Source: an uncultured Prevotellaceae bacterium
GTDB lineage: Bacteria > Bacteroidota > Bacteroidia > Bacteroidales > Muribaculaceae
Reading direction: 5' to 3'
Assembly: GCA_900556245.1 (NCBI GenBank)
Contig: USOC01000108.1
Coordinates: 1-5,081 of the forward strand
DNA: 5,081 nucleotides
Shown: in pieces, positions 1 to 5,081 of the stretch
Position numbering within the stretch: position 1 is the stretch's first letter
Layout: each line of letters opens with the position of its first letter
Translations under genes and position numbers: made by a program
The notes under the pieces: model-generated
Seen by the model: only the letters and a program-made list of their open reading frames with translations
What the model was told of the DNA's origin: nothing
Databases searched by the model: none

Positions 1-779
1 AAATGAGTATCCACAAAAAGCACACCCATCAGCCGGCCTTTCCTCTCCTTGTCGAGGCCGGATGCGCCGGAGCGCCACATTTCGTAAACCATTTCGTCGA
101 CAAACGGTCGATAAGGCTCCATCATATCGTCAGCCAATGGAAAGGCATTATATCGATTGCGGTGGAAAATGCCAAATGCAGGAAGCAACCCCGACCCCAT
201 CAAAGCGCGGGCCGCAGCCGCCCGCAAAATCGTATATCCATAGTTGAGCAGACTGTTGGGTGGACCACCCTCACGCATCCTGACAAAATCTTTGCCAAAC
301 AGCTCCTGCCAATAGATGCGCGACGCAATGCCCTCCCGATTGTCGGCATCTCCACTTTTGACATTTTGCCAATATGGCTTCAGCAATTCGCCGCGCTTGC
401 CCAACTTGTTCAAAAGTCGTCCCTGATTGCGAATCTTTGCCTCGACCACCTGTTTCCAAAGGTTTTTCTTCAGAGGCTCGCTCACGGCCGCCTGCGCTCG
501 AAACCGCTCACCTTGAGTCGCATTCGAATCAAGATTGAGCATCATTCCGCAAGGCAGACGGTTCTCCCCACATACCACTACAGCGACATTCGCCTCCGAC
601 AACGCTGACAAAAGAGGCAAAGTCACCTTTATTTGCGGATGTTCCAAAATCACATACCCGATATCTTCAATCGGCACTGTCCTTTGTTCGGAAGGCATCT
701 CTTTAGTCGCCACGACCAATTGACAGTTGCGCAGGCTCAACATATACGGCTGTGTGAAAAACAACGCTCTTTTCTGCAT
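1..779 (-). CDS. cas1: CRISPR-associated endonuclease Cas1, type II-C, 3' end cut by window edge
   Basis: Cas1 is the integrase subunit of the Cas1-Cas2 complex that inserts new spacers at the leader end of a CRISPR array. I translated this frame by hand: it stays open from the ATG at 779-777 to the left edge (259 full codons) and begins MQKRALFFTQPYMLSL. The N-terminal beta domain covers about residues 1-90 and the helical catalytic domain follows. Family motifs are visible: DNREGIASRIYWQELFG with Glu149, the NSLLNYGY segment near 176-182, FGIFHRNRYNAF with His206, and DDMMEPYRPFVD with Glu221 and Asp228. Glu149, His206 and Glu221 match the usual metal-binding triad. Cas1 proteins of this group have about 300 residues, so roughly 40 are missing at the window edge. 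The start lies 6 bp after the cas9 stop, which implies translation from one operon mRNA; a GGGG run sits 3 bp before the ATG. No frameshift is seen. Confidence 0.95.
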   Translation of the reverse strand, partial: MQKRALFFTQPYMLSLRNCQLVVATKEMPSEQRTVPIEDIGYVILEHPQIKVTLPLLSALSEANVAVVVCGENRLPCGMMLNLDSNATQGERFRAQAAVSEPLKKNLWKQVVEAKIRNQGRLLNKLGKRGELLKPYWQNVKSGDADNREGIASRIYWQELFGKDFVRMREGGPPNSLLNYGYTILRAAAARALMGSGLLPAFGIFHRNRYNAFPLADDMMEPYRPFVDEMVYEMWRSGASGLDKERKGRLMGVLFVDTH

Positions 780-785
780 CTGCCC

Positions 786-3700
786 CTACTGTTTGAATTT
801 TATTTCTCCTGTCAGACTCAAATCGAAATCATATCCCGAAACCAAAAAATTCAATTGGTTATTATTCACTCCGACAAGCGGACGATAGTCCTCTCCTTCC
901 TTCCAAAGCCCCTTCTTTGCCCGAGGCAGCAAAAATGATTGGCGGGCTTCCTGATGATGGCGCAATGTCAGTATGCCATACTGATAGCGCCCGGAAACTG
1001 TCATAGTACTCATACCGACAATCTTATACAGCCGCTTCGACAATTCTGATTTGTCACAATTGAACAGTTCTTCCGGCGAATGCTCATAGAACAGCACCAT
1101 CGTACCTGTCCGGAGTATCCACAGCAACGGATTTCCGGAATCGTCCGACATCGGGACCAAGTCGCCATCCTCTCCCCGCGCTTTCCTCTTGAAATAGCCG
1201 GCGGCGTCCAAGTTGTTCACGACCCTGGACGTACGTTTTCGTTGTCCCTTATTGTCCGTTCCTTCGTAGACAGCCATGCAATAGTTTCCATCGTTTGCCA
1301 CATGATAATGCCTCTTATGGTTGAATACCGATTCATCCCGATGCTTTTTCAGACGAATCGGCGCAACCACATTCGGTGTAAATATGCGCACTTTCTTTAT
1401 CGGGATACGCTTCTGTTCGTTCATCCAGATTTCTCCGGCCATTGCTTCCTTAAAACCTTTTGCCTCCACCGCTGTCTGCACTTTGGCACGAACTTCCGGA
1501 TCAACAATCCTGTCGACATCCGACGGTTGCAACAACGACAGTGCTTTCCTCACCACATACTTCACTTCGCCTTCTTTCAGTATCGCGCCGTAAAACGTCT
1601 GCTGATGGAGCGACAATCTGGCACTGTCGCCTCGCGCAACCATAGCCCGACCGTCGGCAGTCTTCCTCACCTTCCCTCTGATGCGGACAAGTTTGCGCGT
1701 CGCTTTCCGGGCATTGTCGGGAGTGTGATGGAAAACAAGCAGACTCGGAACCAGCGATTTCACATCCTCCGTGAATGTCGGCCACGGCTTTTTAAACGAA
1801 GGCTTTTCGCCCAAACCTCTCTCATACCGTTCGCTGTCTCGTTCGTATTGCGCCCATCTGTCGTACTCCCGTTTTCCGATACAGGCAATCGTAATGGCAT
1901 CGATGCAATGATGCGTATGGTTGACACGCTCTTTTTTGGAATAATCATCCTGCAGCCCCCACATTTTGCGGAATGCCGCTGTCGTCGCGCCTTTGACGAC
2001 ATACGTCTTGTCGAATACCGTTTGCAAATACAACCTGGCATATTTGCCGATGATGCCGATGTCCACTCCCTGACGAAGCGAAAATCCTTCAGGGACATCC
2101 GTCATGGTAAACCGACGAAGTTTCCCCCGCCAGTAGTCACGTTCCATTGTCAGCCTGTGGCGTTCCACGATGCGCCTGTCTTTCGAGGCCTTGTCTCCTC
2201 CTCCCCCTTTCTTCCGGGCGATTTGTGCGCTCAAGGCATCAATCTTCTTCAGCCACTCCACCTCGACCCGATCCATCACTTCGGCATGGCAAGCCAATTC
2301 AGCCGGGAGCTTTGCTCCTTTTATCTCACGGTTAAATCGCCTGTCACACAGCGTCTTGTTTTCCTGAGAATTGTCGCCGCCACGCGAACGAGGCACAGTG
2401 TGTTCGATATCATATTTCGGATTCGGCCCAAGAAAATCCGCCAACCCGATTTTCGTGCCTGTATACAGGCATATATGCCCTTGCTCTTCCCATAGTTGAT
2501 ATTTCAAGACATCGTCTTCCGACGGCAGTATTTCCTTTCCCGTCTCTTTAAGAAAAAACTCCTTGATTGCATCCGCATATTTTTCCCTGCGCCTACGTGC
2601 CTCTTCCTGATAAGCCATAATGGCTTTCCGCTTATTGGCATCGTTCAAGCCCCGTGCAAACTCAATGTTAATCTTCGTTTCCGGAGTAATGTCGCCGTCA
2701 CGAAGCAATTGGTTGACAAGAGCCCGAAGTCGGAACAGCGCACGCATTGCCATCGGATTCTTCACCGACTGCGTGCGGGGTGAACCCAACAGCCGAAGTC
2801 CGTAGTCATTCGGCTCCGCCTTCTGATAAGTTTCAATCATCGACGGATGATAGAGCCGTTCACAACGAAGGGTTTCGTCAGGAAATACTTCGCGAAGATA
2901 GTCCGAAACCACCTGCATATTGGTTTTTCCTCTCATCGTCGGATTGTCCCTAAGATTCGACAACACCCCTACGACACCGCCTTCTGCCAGCCGGCGCCTG
3001 TCGCGGTCCGTCCATACGTAAGCAGGCACCACCCCCTGCAGGTTTCCACAAAACACAGCCTCGTCGTAACGCAGACCGGTCCGAAGATATGGAAGAATAC
3101 GAGCAATGGCCTTCCGGCTCAATGATGCATATTCACGACTGATTCTGATTTTCGCGAATTTATCGCTTTGTTCCGATGTAAGTTGCAATTTAAGCTCCGC
3201 CCCCCTTCTCAACCGCTCATTGTCGTCAAACGAAAACAGCGCATGCCACACATCCTGAAGGATTTCCTCCTCTGTCTTTCCTGCCGACAATTGATAAACG
3301 CTACACATTGAAGAAAGCCAGTCTTCTCCAAACACGTCCATCAGTCCTGCAGTGACCGGGCATCCCGACACACTGGCCGACATCCGATAATTGAACCGTA
3401 CGTCAAGATCCTCCTTATCATCACGAAATCCGTAGCTAATCCGCTTTCCGCACAGCTCCTTTGCCAATTCCTTAAAGTCGAACCTATCTTTCGTCTTTCT
3501 GAAGAATTTCGGTTTTATCCGATTCCTTTCTTCTTCAGTCAGCGGACGATAGTCGCTGTCATTCCGTGTCCTGATTCGGATGTTATTCAACAGGCTAAGC
3601 ATCCGGAACTCCTCGTACAACGGATGGGACACCGAACACCGCGATTTCGTTTTTTCGAACGTACATTTCCCGACACTGCCTTTCTGTGACTTCAAGGGGC

Positions 3701-4433
3701 GTTGGAAAAATATCGCACGGCGAAGTTCCTCCGACAACTCATCCGACAGATGCTGCTTCCGGCAAATCGCTTCAAACTCCTTGCGATAATGAGAATTCCG
3801 CGACGTGTATTTTCCTCTCACTTTCTCCCCCGACAGATGCAGCCTATAGAAATATTCACCAAGACACTCGCATCCCATAGCTTCCATTTCCATGTCAATC
3901 TCCTCGATGGACGACTGCACTTTTCCGTCGCTGTCTTCTGTCGTATCCTTCCGATTGCTTAAAAATCCCCTACGTTGGGAGAGATGATACAACGCCCGGC
4001 CAAGCAAATAGCGTTCGGATACACACGACAAGTCAAGCTCCCGAGTCAAAGCTTCATAGCGGTCATGGTACGGATTCTTGTCCTCGTTGTCACTTGTGCG
4101 CTGCCAATTCATAAAAGCCTCGTCCAAAGGATATATTTTTTCATACCGCCACTTTTCGAGCATCTCGTCGGTCAATGGCGGACATAGCTTGGCTTTAACC
4201 AAAACTTTCAACACTTCAATTTTGCGCAAGCGACGACGAAAATAATGCCGCCTTATACCCCGCGATGCTGTACGAAGCGCAACCGAAGGCTTCTCCTCAT
4301 TCTTTTCACGCGCCACCCCCTCTTGAAAAATATTGACACCACTTTTTTTTAGCAAAAATCCCTCTCCTTGTCTTTCTGTGATTGCCCAGCCTATTGAATT
4401 TGTTCCAAGGTCGATTCCTAAAATATTTTCCAT
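786..4433 (-). CDS. cas9: CRISPR-associated endonuclease Cas9, subtype II-C
   Basis: Cas9 is the RNA-guided nuclease that uses crRNA:tracrRNA to cut both strands of matching DNA next to a PAM. The 1215-residue frame is complete. RuvC-I is at the N terminus (GIDLGTNSIGWA, Asp8), followed by the Arg-rich bridge helix at about 54-75 and the conserved SQRRGFLSNRK at 152-162. The REC lobe runs to about 575. RuvC-II is INIEFARGLN with Glu591. The HNH domain has YDIEHTVPRSRGGDN with Asp675 and His678, and Asn692 and Asn701 in ENKTL and FNREIKG. RuvC-III is VNHTHHCIDAITIA with His842 and Asp845. Residues from about 900 to the end form the WED and PAM-interacting region. All catalytic positions are intact. 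The start is chosen because Asp8 lies where II-C Cas9s have it; the leader is AT-rich with no Shine-Dalgarno, as is usual in Bacteroidetes. It is the first gene of a cas9-cas1 operon; the absence of csn2 and cas4 supports II-C. Confidence 0.98.
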   Translation of the reverse strand: MENILGIDLGTNSIGWAITERQGEGFLLKKSGVNIFQEGVAREKNEEKPSVALRTASRGIRRHYFRRRLRKIEVLKVLVKAKLCPPLTDEMLEKWRYEKIYPLDEAFMNWQRTSDNEDKNPYHDRYEALTRELDLSCVSERYLLGRALYHLSQRRGFLSNRKDTTEDSDGKVQSSIEEIDMEMEAMGCECLGEYFYRLHLSGEKVRGKYTSRNSHYRKEFEAICRKQHLSDELSEELRRAIFFQRPLKSQKGSVGKCTFEKTKSRCSVSHPLYEEFRMLSLLNNIRIRTRNDSDYRPLTEEERNRIKPKFFRKTKDRFDFKELAKELCGKRISYGFRDDKEDLDVRFNYRMSASVSGCPVTAGLMDVFGEDWLSSMCSVYQLSAGKTEEEILQDVWHALFSFDDNERLRRGAELKLQLTSEQSDKFAKIRISREYASLSRKAIARILPYLRTGLRYDEAVFCGNLQGVVPAYVWTDRDRRRLAEGGVVGVLSNLRDNPTMRGKTNMQVVSDYLREVFPDETLRCERLYHPSMIETYQKAEPNDYGLRLLGSPRTQSVKNPMAMRALFRLRALVNQLLRDGDITPETKINIEFARGLNDANKRKAIMAYQEEARRRREKYADAIKEFFLKETGKEILPSEDDVLKYQLWEEQGHICLYTGTKIGLADFLGPNPKYDIEHTVPRSRGGDNSQENKTLCDRRFNREIKGAKLPAELACHAEVMDRVEVEWLKKIDALSAQIARKKGGGGDKASKDRRIVERHRLTMERDYWRGKLRRFTMTDVPEGFSLRQGVDIGIIGKYARLYLQTVFDKTYVVKGATTAAFRKMWGLQDDYSKKERVNHTHHCIDAITIACIGKREYDRWAQYERDSERYERGLGEKPSFKKPWPTFTEDVKSLVPSLLVFHHTPDNARKATRKLVRIRGKVRKTADGRAMVARGDSARLSLHQQTFYGAILKEGEVKYVVRKALSLLQPSDVDRIVDPEVRAKVQTAVEAKGFKEAMAGEIWMNEQKRIPIKKVRIFTPNVVAPIRLKKHRDESVFNHKRHYHVANDGNYCMAVYEGTDNKGQRKRTSRVVNNLDAAGYFKRKARGEDGDLVPMSDDSGNPLLWILRTGTMVLFYEHSPEELFNCDKSELSKRLYKIVGMSTMTVSGRYQYGILTLRHHQEARQSFLLPRAKKGLWKEGEDYRPLVGVNNNQLNFLVSGYDFDLSLTGEIKFKQ

Positions 4434-4474
4434 GCTATATTGATATTTGTGTTTTCAATGAAAAAATTTTTCTG

Positions 4475-4482
4475 TAAATATA
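4475..4482 (-). promoter_or_regulatory. Possible cas9 promoter -7 element
   Basis: Read on the minus strand this is TATATTTA, one base off the Bacteroides -7 consensus TAnnTTTG. It would give a leader of roughly 35 bases before the cas9 ATG at 4433. No TTTG stands about 19-21 bp further upstream (the bases there read TTCCGT), so either the promoter is weak or this call is wrong. No better candidate was found between 4434 and 4530 on this strand. Confidence 0.3.
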
Positions 4483-4491
4483 CCAAAAAAA

Positions 4492-4522
4492 TTTGTCCGG
4501 TACGGAATTTATAGTAAATTTG
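4492..4522 (+). promoter_or_regulatory. Bacteroides-type promoter of the tracrRNA
   Basis: TTTG at 4492-4495 is followed after exactly 19 bp by TAAATTTG at 4515-4522. This matches the -33 TTTG and -7 TAnnTTTG pattern recognised by the Bacteroidetes primary sigma factor. The start of transcription would fall around 4526-4529, just at the first base of the anti-repeat. The elements lie only about 10 bp from the possible cas9 -7 element on the other strand, so the two divergent promoters would compete for polymerase. Confidence 0.8.
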
Positions 4523-4526
4523 CCAC

Positions 4527-4617
4527 ATAAGATATTTTCTACATCTTATCACAATAAGGCTATATGCCGAAGGTTGACAAAACCTACGTCTCCGCGTACT
4601 CCGTGGAGACTTTTTTT
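4527..4617 (+). ncRNA. tracrRNA of the type II-C CRISPR system
   Basis: This small RNA (about 91 nt) pairs with the crRNA repeat, guides RNase III processing and anchors the guide in Cas9. In order it has: an anti-repeat at about 4527-4555 ending TCACAAT, which would pair with a repeat starting GTTGTGATAAG; the segment AATAAGGC typical of II-C tracrRNAs (the Neisseria meningitidis RNA has CTACAATAAGGCC); a nexus hairpin GGC-TATAT-GCC at 4558-4568; a hairpin AGGTT-GACAA-AACCT at 4571-4585; and a terminator hairpin with seven T at 4588-4617. It has its own promoter and diverges from cas9, an arrangement known for II-C loci. The 5' end is inferred from the promoter. The repeat is not in the window, so the anti-repeat cannot be checked here; identification rests on position, nexus, hairpins and terminator. 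Confidence 0.88.
4588..4617 (+). terminator. Rho-independent terminator of the tracrRNA
   Basis: GTCTCCGCG at 4588-4596 pairs with CGTGGAGAC at 4602-4610 (9 bp with one G-T wobble) around the loop TACTC, and seven T follow at 4611-4617. This is a textbook intrinsic terminator and also serves as the last hairpin of the mature tracrRNA. Confidence 0.92.
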
Positions 4618-4635
4618 ATCCAAAAGCCGCTTATC

Positions 4636-4676
4636 AAAAAAAACAGGCTGACAATCTTTAGATTATCAGCCTGTTT
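4636..4676 (-). terminator. Rho-independent terminator of tRNA-Leu
   Basis: The arms at 4641-4656 and 4661-4676 are inverted repeats of 16 bases with one position that forms a T-G wobble, around a 4-base loop (4657-4660). On the minus strand the hairpin starts one base after the tRNA discriminator base and ends in a run of eight T (4643-4636, three of them within the stem). It therefore ends the tRNA transcript and shields the tracrRNA and cas9 region from read-through. The plus-strand reading has only three T after the stem, so it would be a weak terminator in that direction. Confidence 0.9.
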
Positions 4677-4677
4677 G

Positions 4678-4761
4678 TACCCGAGATCGGACTCGAACCG
4701 ACACAGTTGTTACACCACTAGAACCTGAATCTAGCGCGTCTACCAATTCCGCCACCCGGGT
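4678..4761 (-). tRNA. tRNA-Leu, anticodon CAG
   Basis: This is an 84-base class II tRNA that decodes CUG. The acceptor stem pairs ACCCGGG (4761-4755) with CTCGGGT before the discriminator A at 4678, with one G-T wobble. The D arm has the Leu-type TGGCGGAATTGGTAGACGCG. The anticodon arm is CTAGA-TTCAGGT-TCTAG, which places CAG at the centre. A 15-base variable region follows, then the T arm GTCGG-TTCGAGT-CCGAT. CCA is not encoded: the bases after the discriminator are CAA, so the ending is added by tRNA nucleotidyltransferase. The gene has its own promoter and terminator and appears to be a single-gene unit. Confidence 0.97.
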
Positions 4762-4780
4762 ATCGAGGTTTTAGTGGGAA

Positions 4781-4811
4781 CAAAGGTACGACAAATATTG
4801 TTATTAACAAA
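4781..4811 (-). promoter_or_regulatory. Bacteroides-type promoter of tRNA-Leu
   Basis: On the minus strand TTTG (4811-4808) and TACCTTTG (4788-4781) are separated by exactly 19 bp, a full match to the Bacteroides -33/-7 pattern. Transcription would start around 4774-4777, about 15 bases before the tRNA 5' end. The layout is the same as in the tracrRNA promoter, which supports both calls. Confidence 0.82.
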
Positions 4812-4843
4812 GAGTTGTATAAAAGTTTTTCCAAAAAATTATG

Positions 4844-4851
4844 TACCTTTA
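4844..4851 (+). promoter_or_regulatory. Possible -7 element for the FKBP-type isomerase gene
   Basis: TACCTTTA differs by one base from TAnnTTTG and would give a leader of roughly 45-50 bases before the ATG at 4904. No TTTG lies 19-21 bp upstream; the nearest similar bases are GTTG at 4814-4817, which is too far. The leader itself is AT-rich and shows no Shine-Dalgarno. The stretch 4762-4903 otherwise holds only the divergent tRNA promoter. Confidence 0.35.
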
Positions 4852-4903
4852 CATTCAAAATTCAGGCACTAAAAAAGTAACAAATTAAATTTTAATCACT
4901 TAT

Positions 4904-5081
4904 ATGGAAACTGTAAAACCCGGAAAGTATGTCGAACTGGCATACGACCTCTATGAAATCGAAAACGGCAACGAGGAATTGATGCTTTCTATGAAAAAAG
5001 ACCACCCGGAGTGCATTGTCTTCGGCGTGGAAGAAAACGTACTGCCCGCCCTCTGCGAAGCAATCGAAGGAAAGCAAGCCG
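4904..5081 (+). CDS. FKBP-type (SlyD-like) peptidyl-prolyl cis-trans isomerase, 3' end cut by window edge
   Basis: Enzymes of this family speed the cis-trans isomerisation of Xaa-Pro bonds and often act as cytoplasmic folding helpers; SlyD forms also bind metals through a C-terminal tail. The frame opens at ATG 4904 and gives 59 full codons, beginning METVKPGKYVELAYDLYE. The early beta strand (YVELAYDLYE), the DHPECIVFGVEENVLPALCEAIEG segment spread over residues 33-56, and the following KQA agree with the SlyD pattern HPxxFxFGxGxLxPxLExALxGxxxGD. No signal peptide is seen at the N terminus, in line with a cytoplasmic protein. The usual length is 150-200 residues, so most of the FKBP core and any insert-in-flap or metal-binding tail lie outside. 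It is divergent from tRNA-Leu and unrelated in function to the CRISPR genes. It could also be a plain FKBP without SlyD features. Confidence 0.75.
   Translation, partial: METVKPGKYVELAYDLYEIENGNEELMLSMKKDHPECIVFGVEENVLPALCEAIEGKQA

Noticed and set aside
3..608. Plus-strand open frame of 201 codons at the left edge
   Set aside because: It is the antisense shadow of cas1, whose own frame shows all expected motifs on the minus strand.
1080..2495. Long plus-strand open frame of 471 codons opposite cas9
   Set aside because: It lies wholly antisense to the intact cas9 frame, its translation is rich in His, Arg and Phe with no recognisable domain, and no promoter or terminator accompanies it.
4434..4617. 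Long-form tracrRNA acting as a natural guide that represses the cas9 promoter, as in Streptococcus pyogenes
   Set aside because: The only promoter found starts right at the anti-repeat, leaving no upstream guide segment, and no match between a tracrRNA 5' end and the cas9 promoter is seen.
4434..4620. CRISPR array or stray repeat next to cas9
   Set aside because: No direct repeats are present; the only repeat-like piece is the single anti-repeat of the tracrRNA.
4641..4676. Inverted repeat as a transposon end or second tracrRNA terminator
   Set aside because: Its position one base after tRNA-Leu and the T8 run on the minus strand explain it as the tRNA terminator; no transposase or target duplication is nearby.
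4892..5077. Minus-strand open frame of 61 codons at the right edge
   Set aside because: It is antisense to the FKBP-type isomerase, which has clear family similarity on the plus strand.
1..5081. csn2, cas4 or cas2 in the window
   Set aside because: No frame other than cas9 and partial cas1 codes for a Cas protein; cas2 is expected beyond the left edge.

Overview
The window reads as a chromosomal segment from a member of the Bacteroidetes, most likely Bacteroidales. The grounds are promoters of the Bacteroides type (TTTG about 19 bp upstream of TAnnTTTG) in front of a tRNA gene and a small RNA, AT-rich leaders without clear Shine-Dalgarno sequences, a tRNA gene without an encoded CCA, and proteins that resemble this group. 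The genus cannot be fixed from the sequence alone.

Layout from left to right. Positions 1-779 (minus strand) hold the first 259 codons of cas1, cut by the left edge. Positions 786-4433 (minus strand) hold a complete 1215-residue cas9. Only 6 bp separate the two, so they form a cas9-cas1 operon read right to left. No csn2 or cas4 lies between them, which points to subtype II-C; cas2 and the CRISPR array are presumably beyond the left edge. Positions 4434-4620 contain the divergent control region and a small RNA gene on the plus strand that I identify as the tracrRNA: a Bacteroides-type promoter, an anti-repeat ending in ACAAT, a nexus hairpin, a second hairpin, and a strong intrinsic terminator. 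Facing it is a tRNA-Leu(CAG) gene on the minus strand (4678-4761) with its own promoter and terminator. At the right edge, an FKBP/SlyD-like peptidyl-prolyl isomerase starts at 4904 on the plus strand and runs out of the window.

How the parts work together: tracrRNA pairs with the repeat part of crRNA and loads Cas9, which uses its HNH and RuvC sites to cut DNA matching the spacer. Cas1, with the unseen Cas2, adds new spacers. All Cas9 catalytic residues and the Cas1 metal-binding residues within the visible part are present, so the system looks intact. The tRNA and the isomerase are housekeeping genes that flank the CRISPR locus.

The system type is known. The less obvious content is the tracrRNA, including a self-complementary anti-repeat that predicts the start of the CRISPR repeat, and the compact divergent control region shared with cas9.
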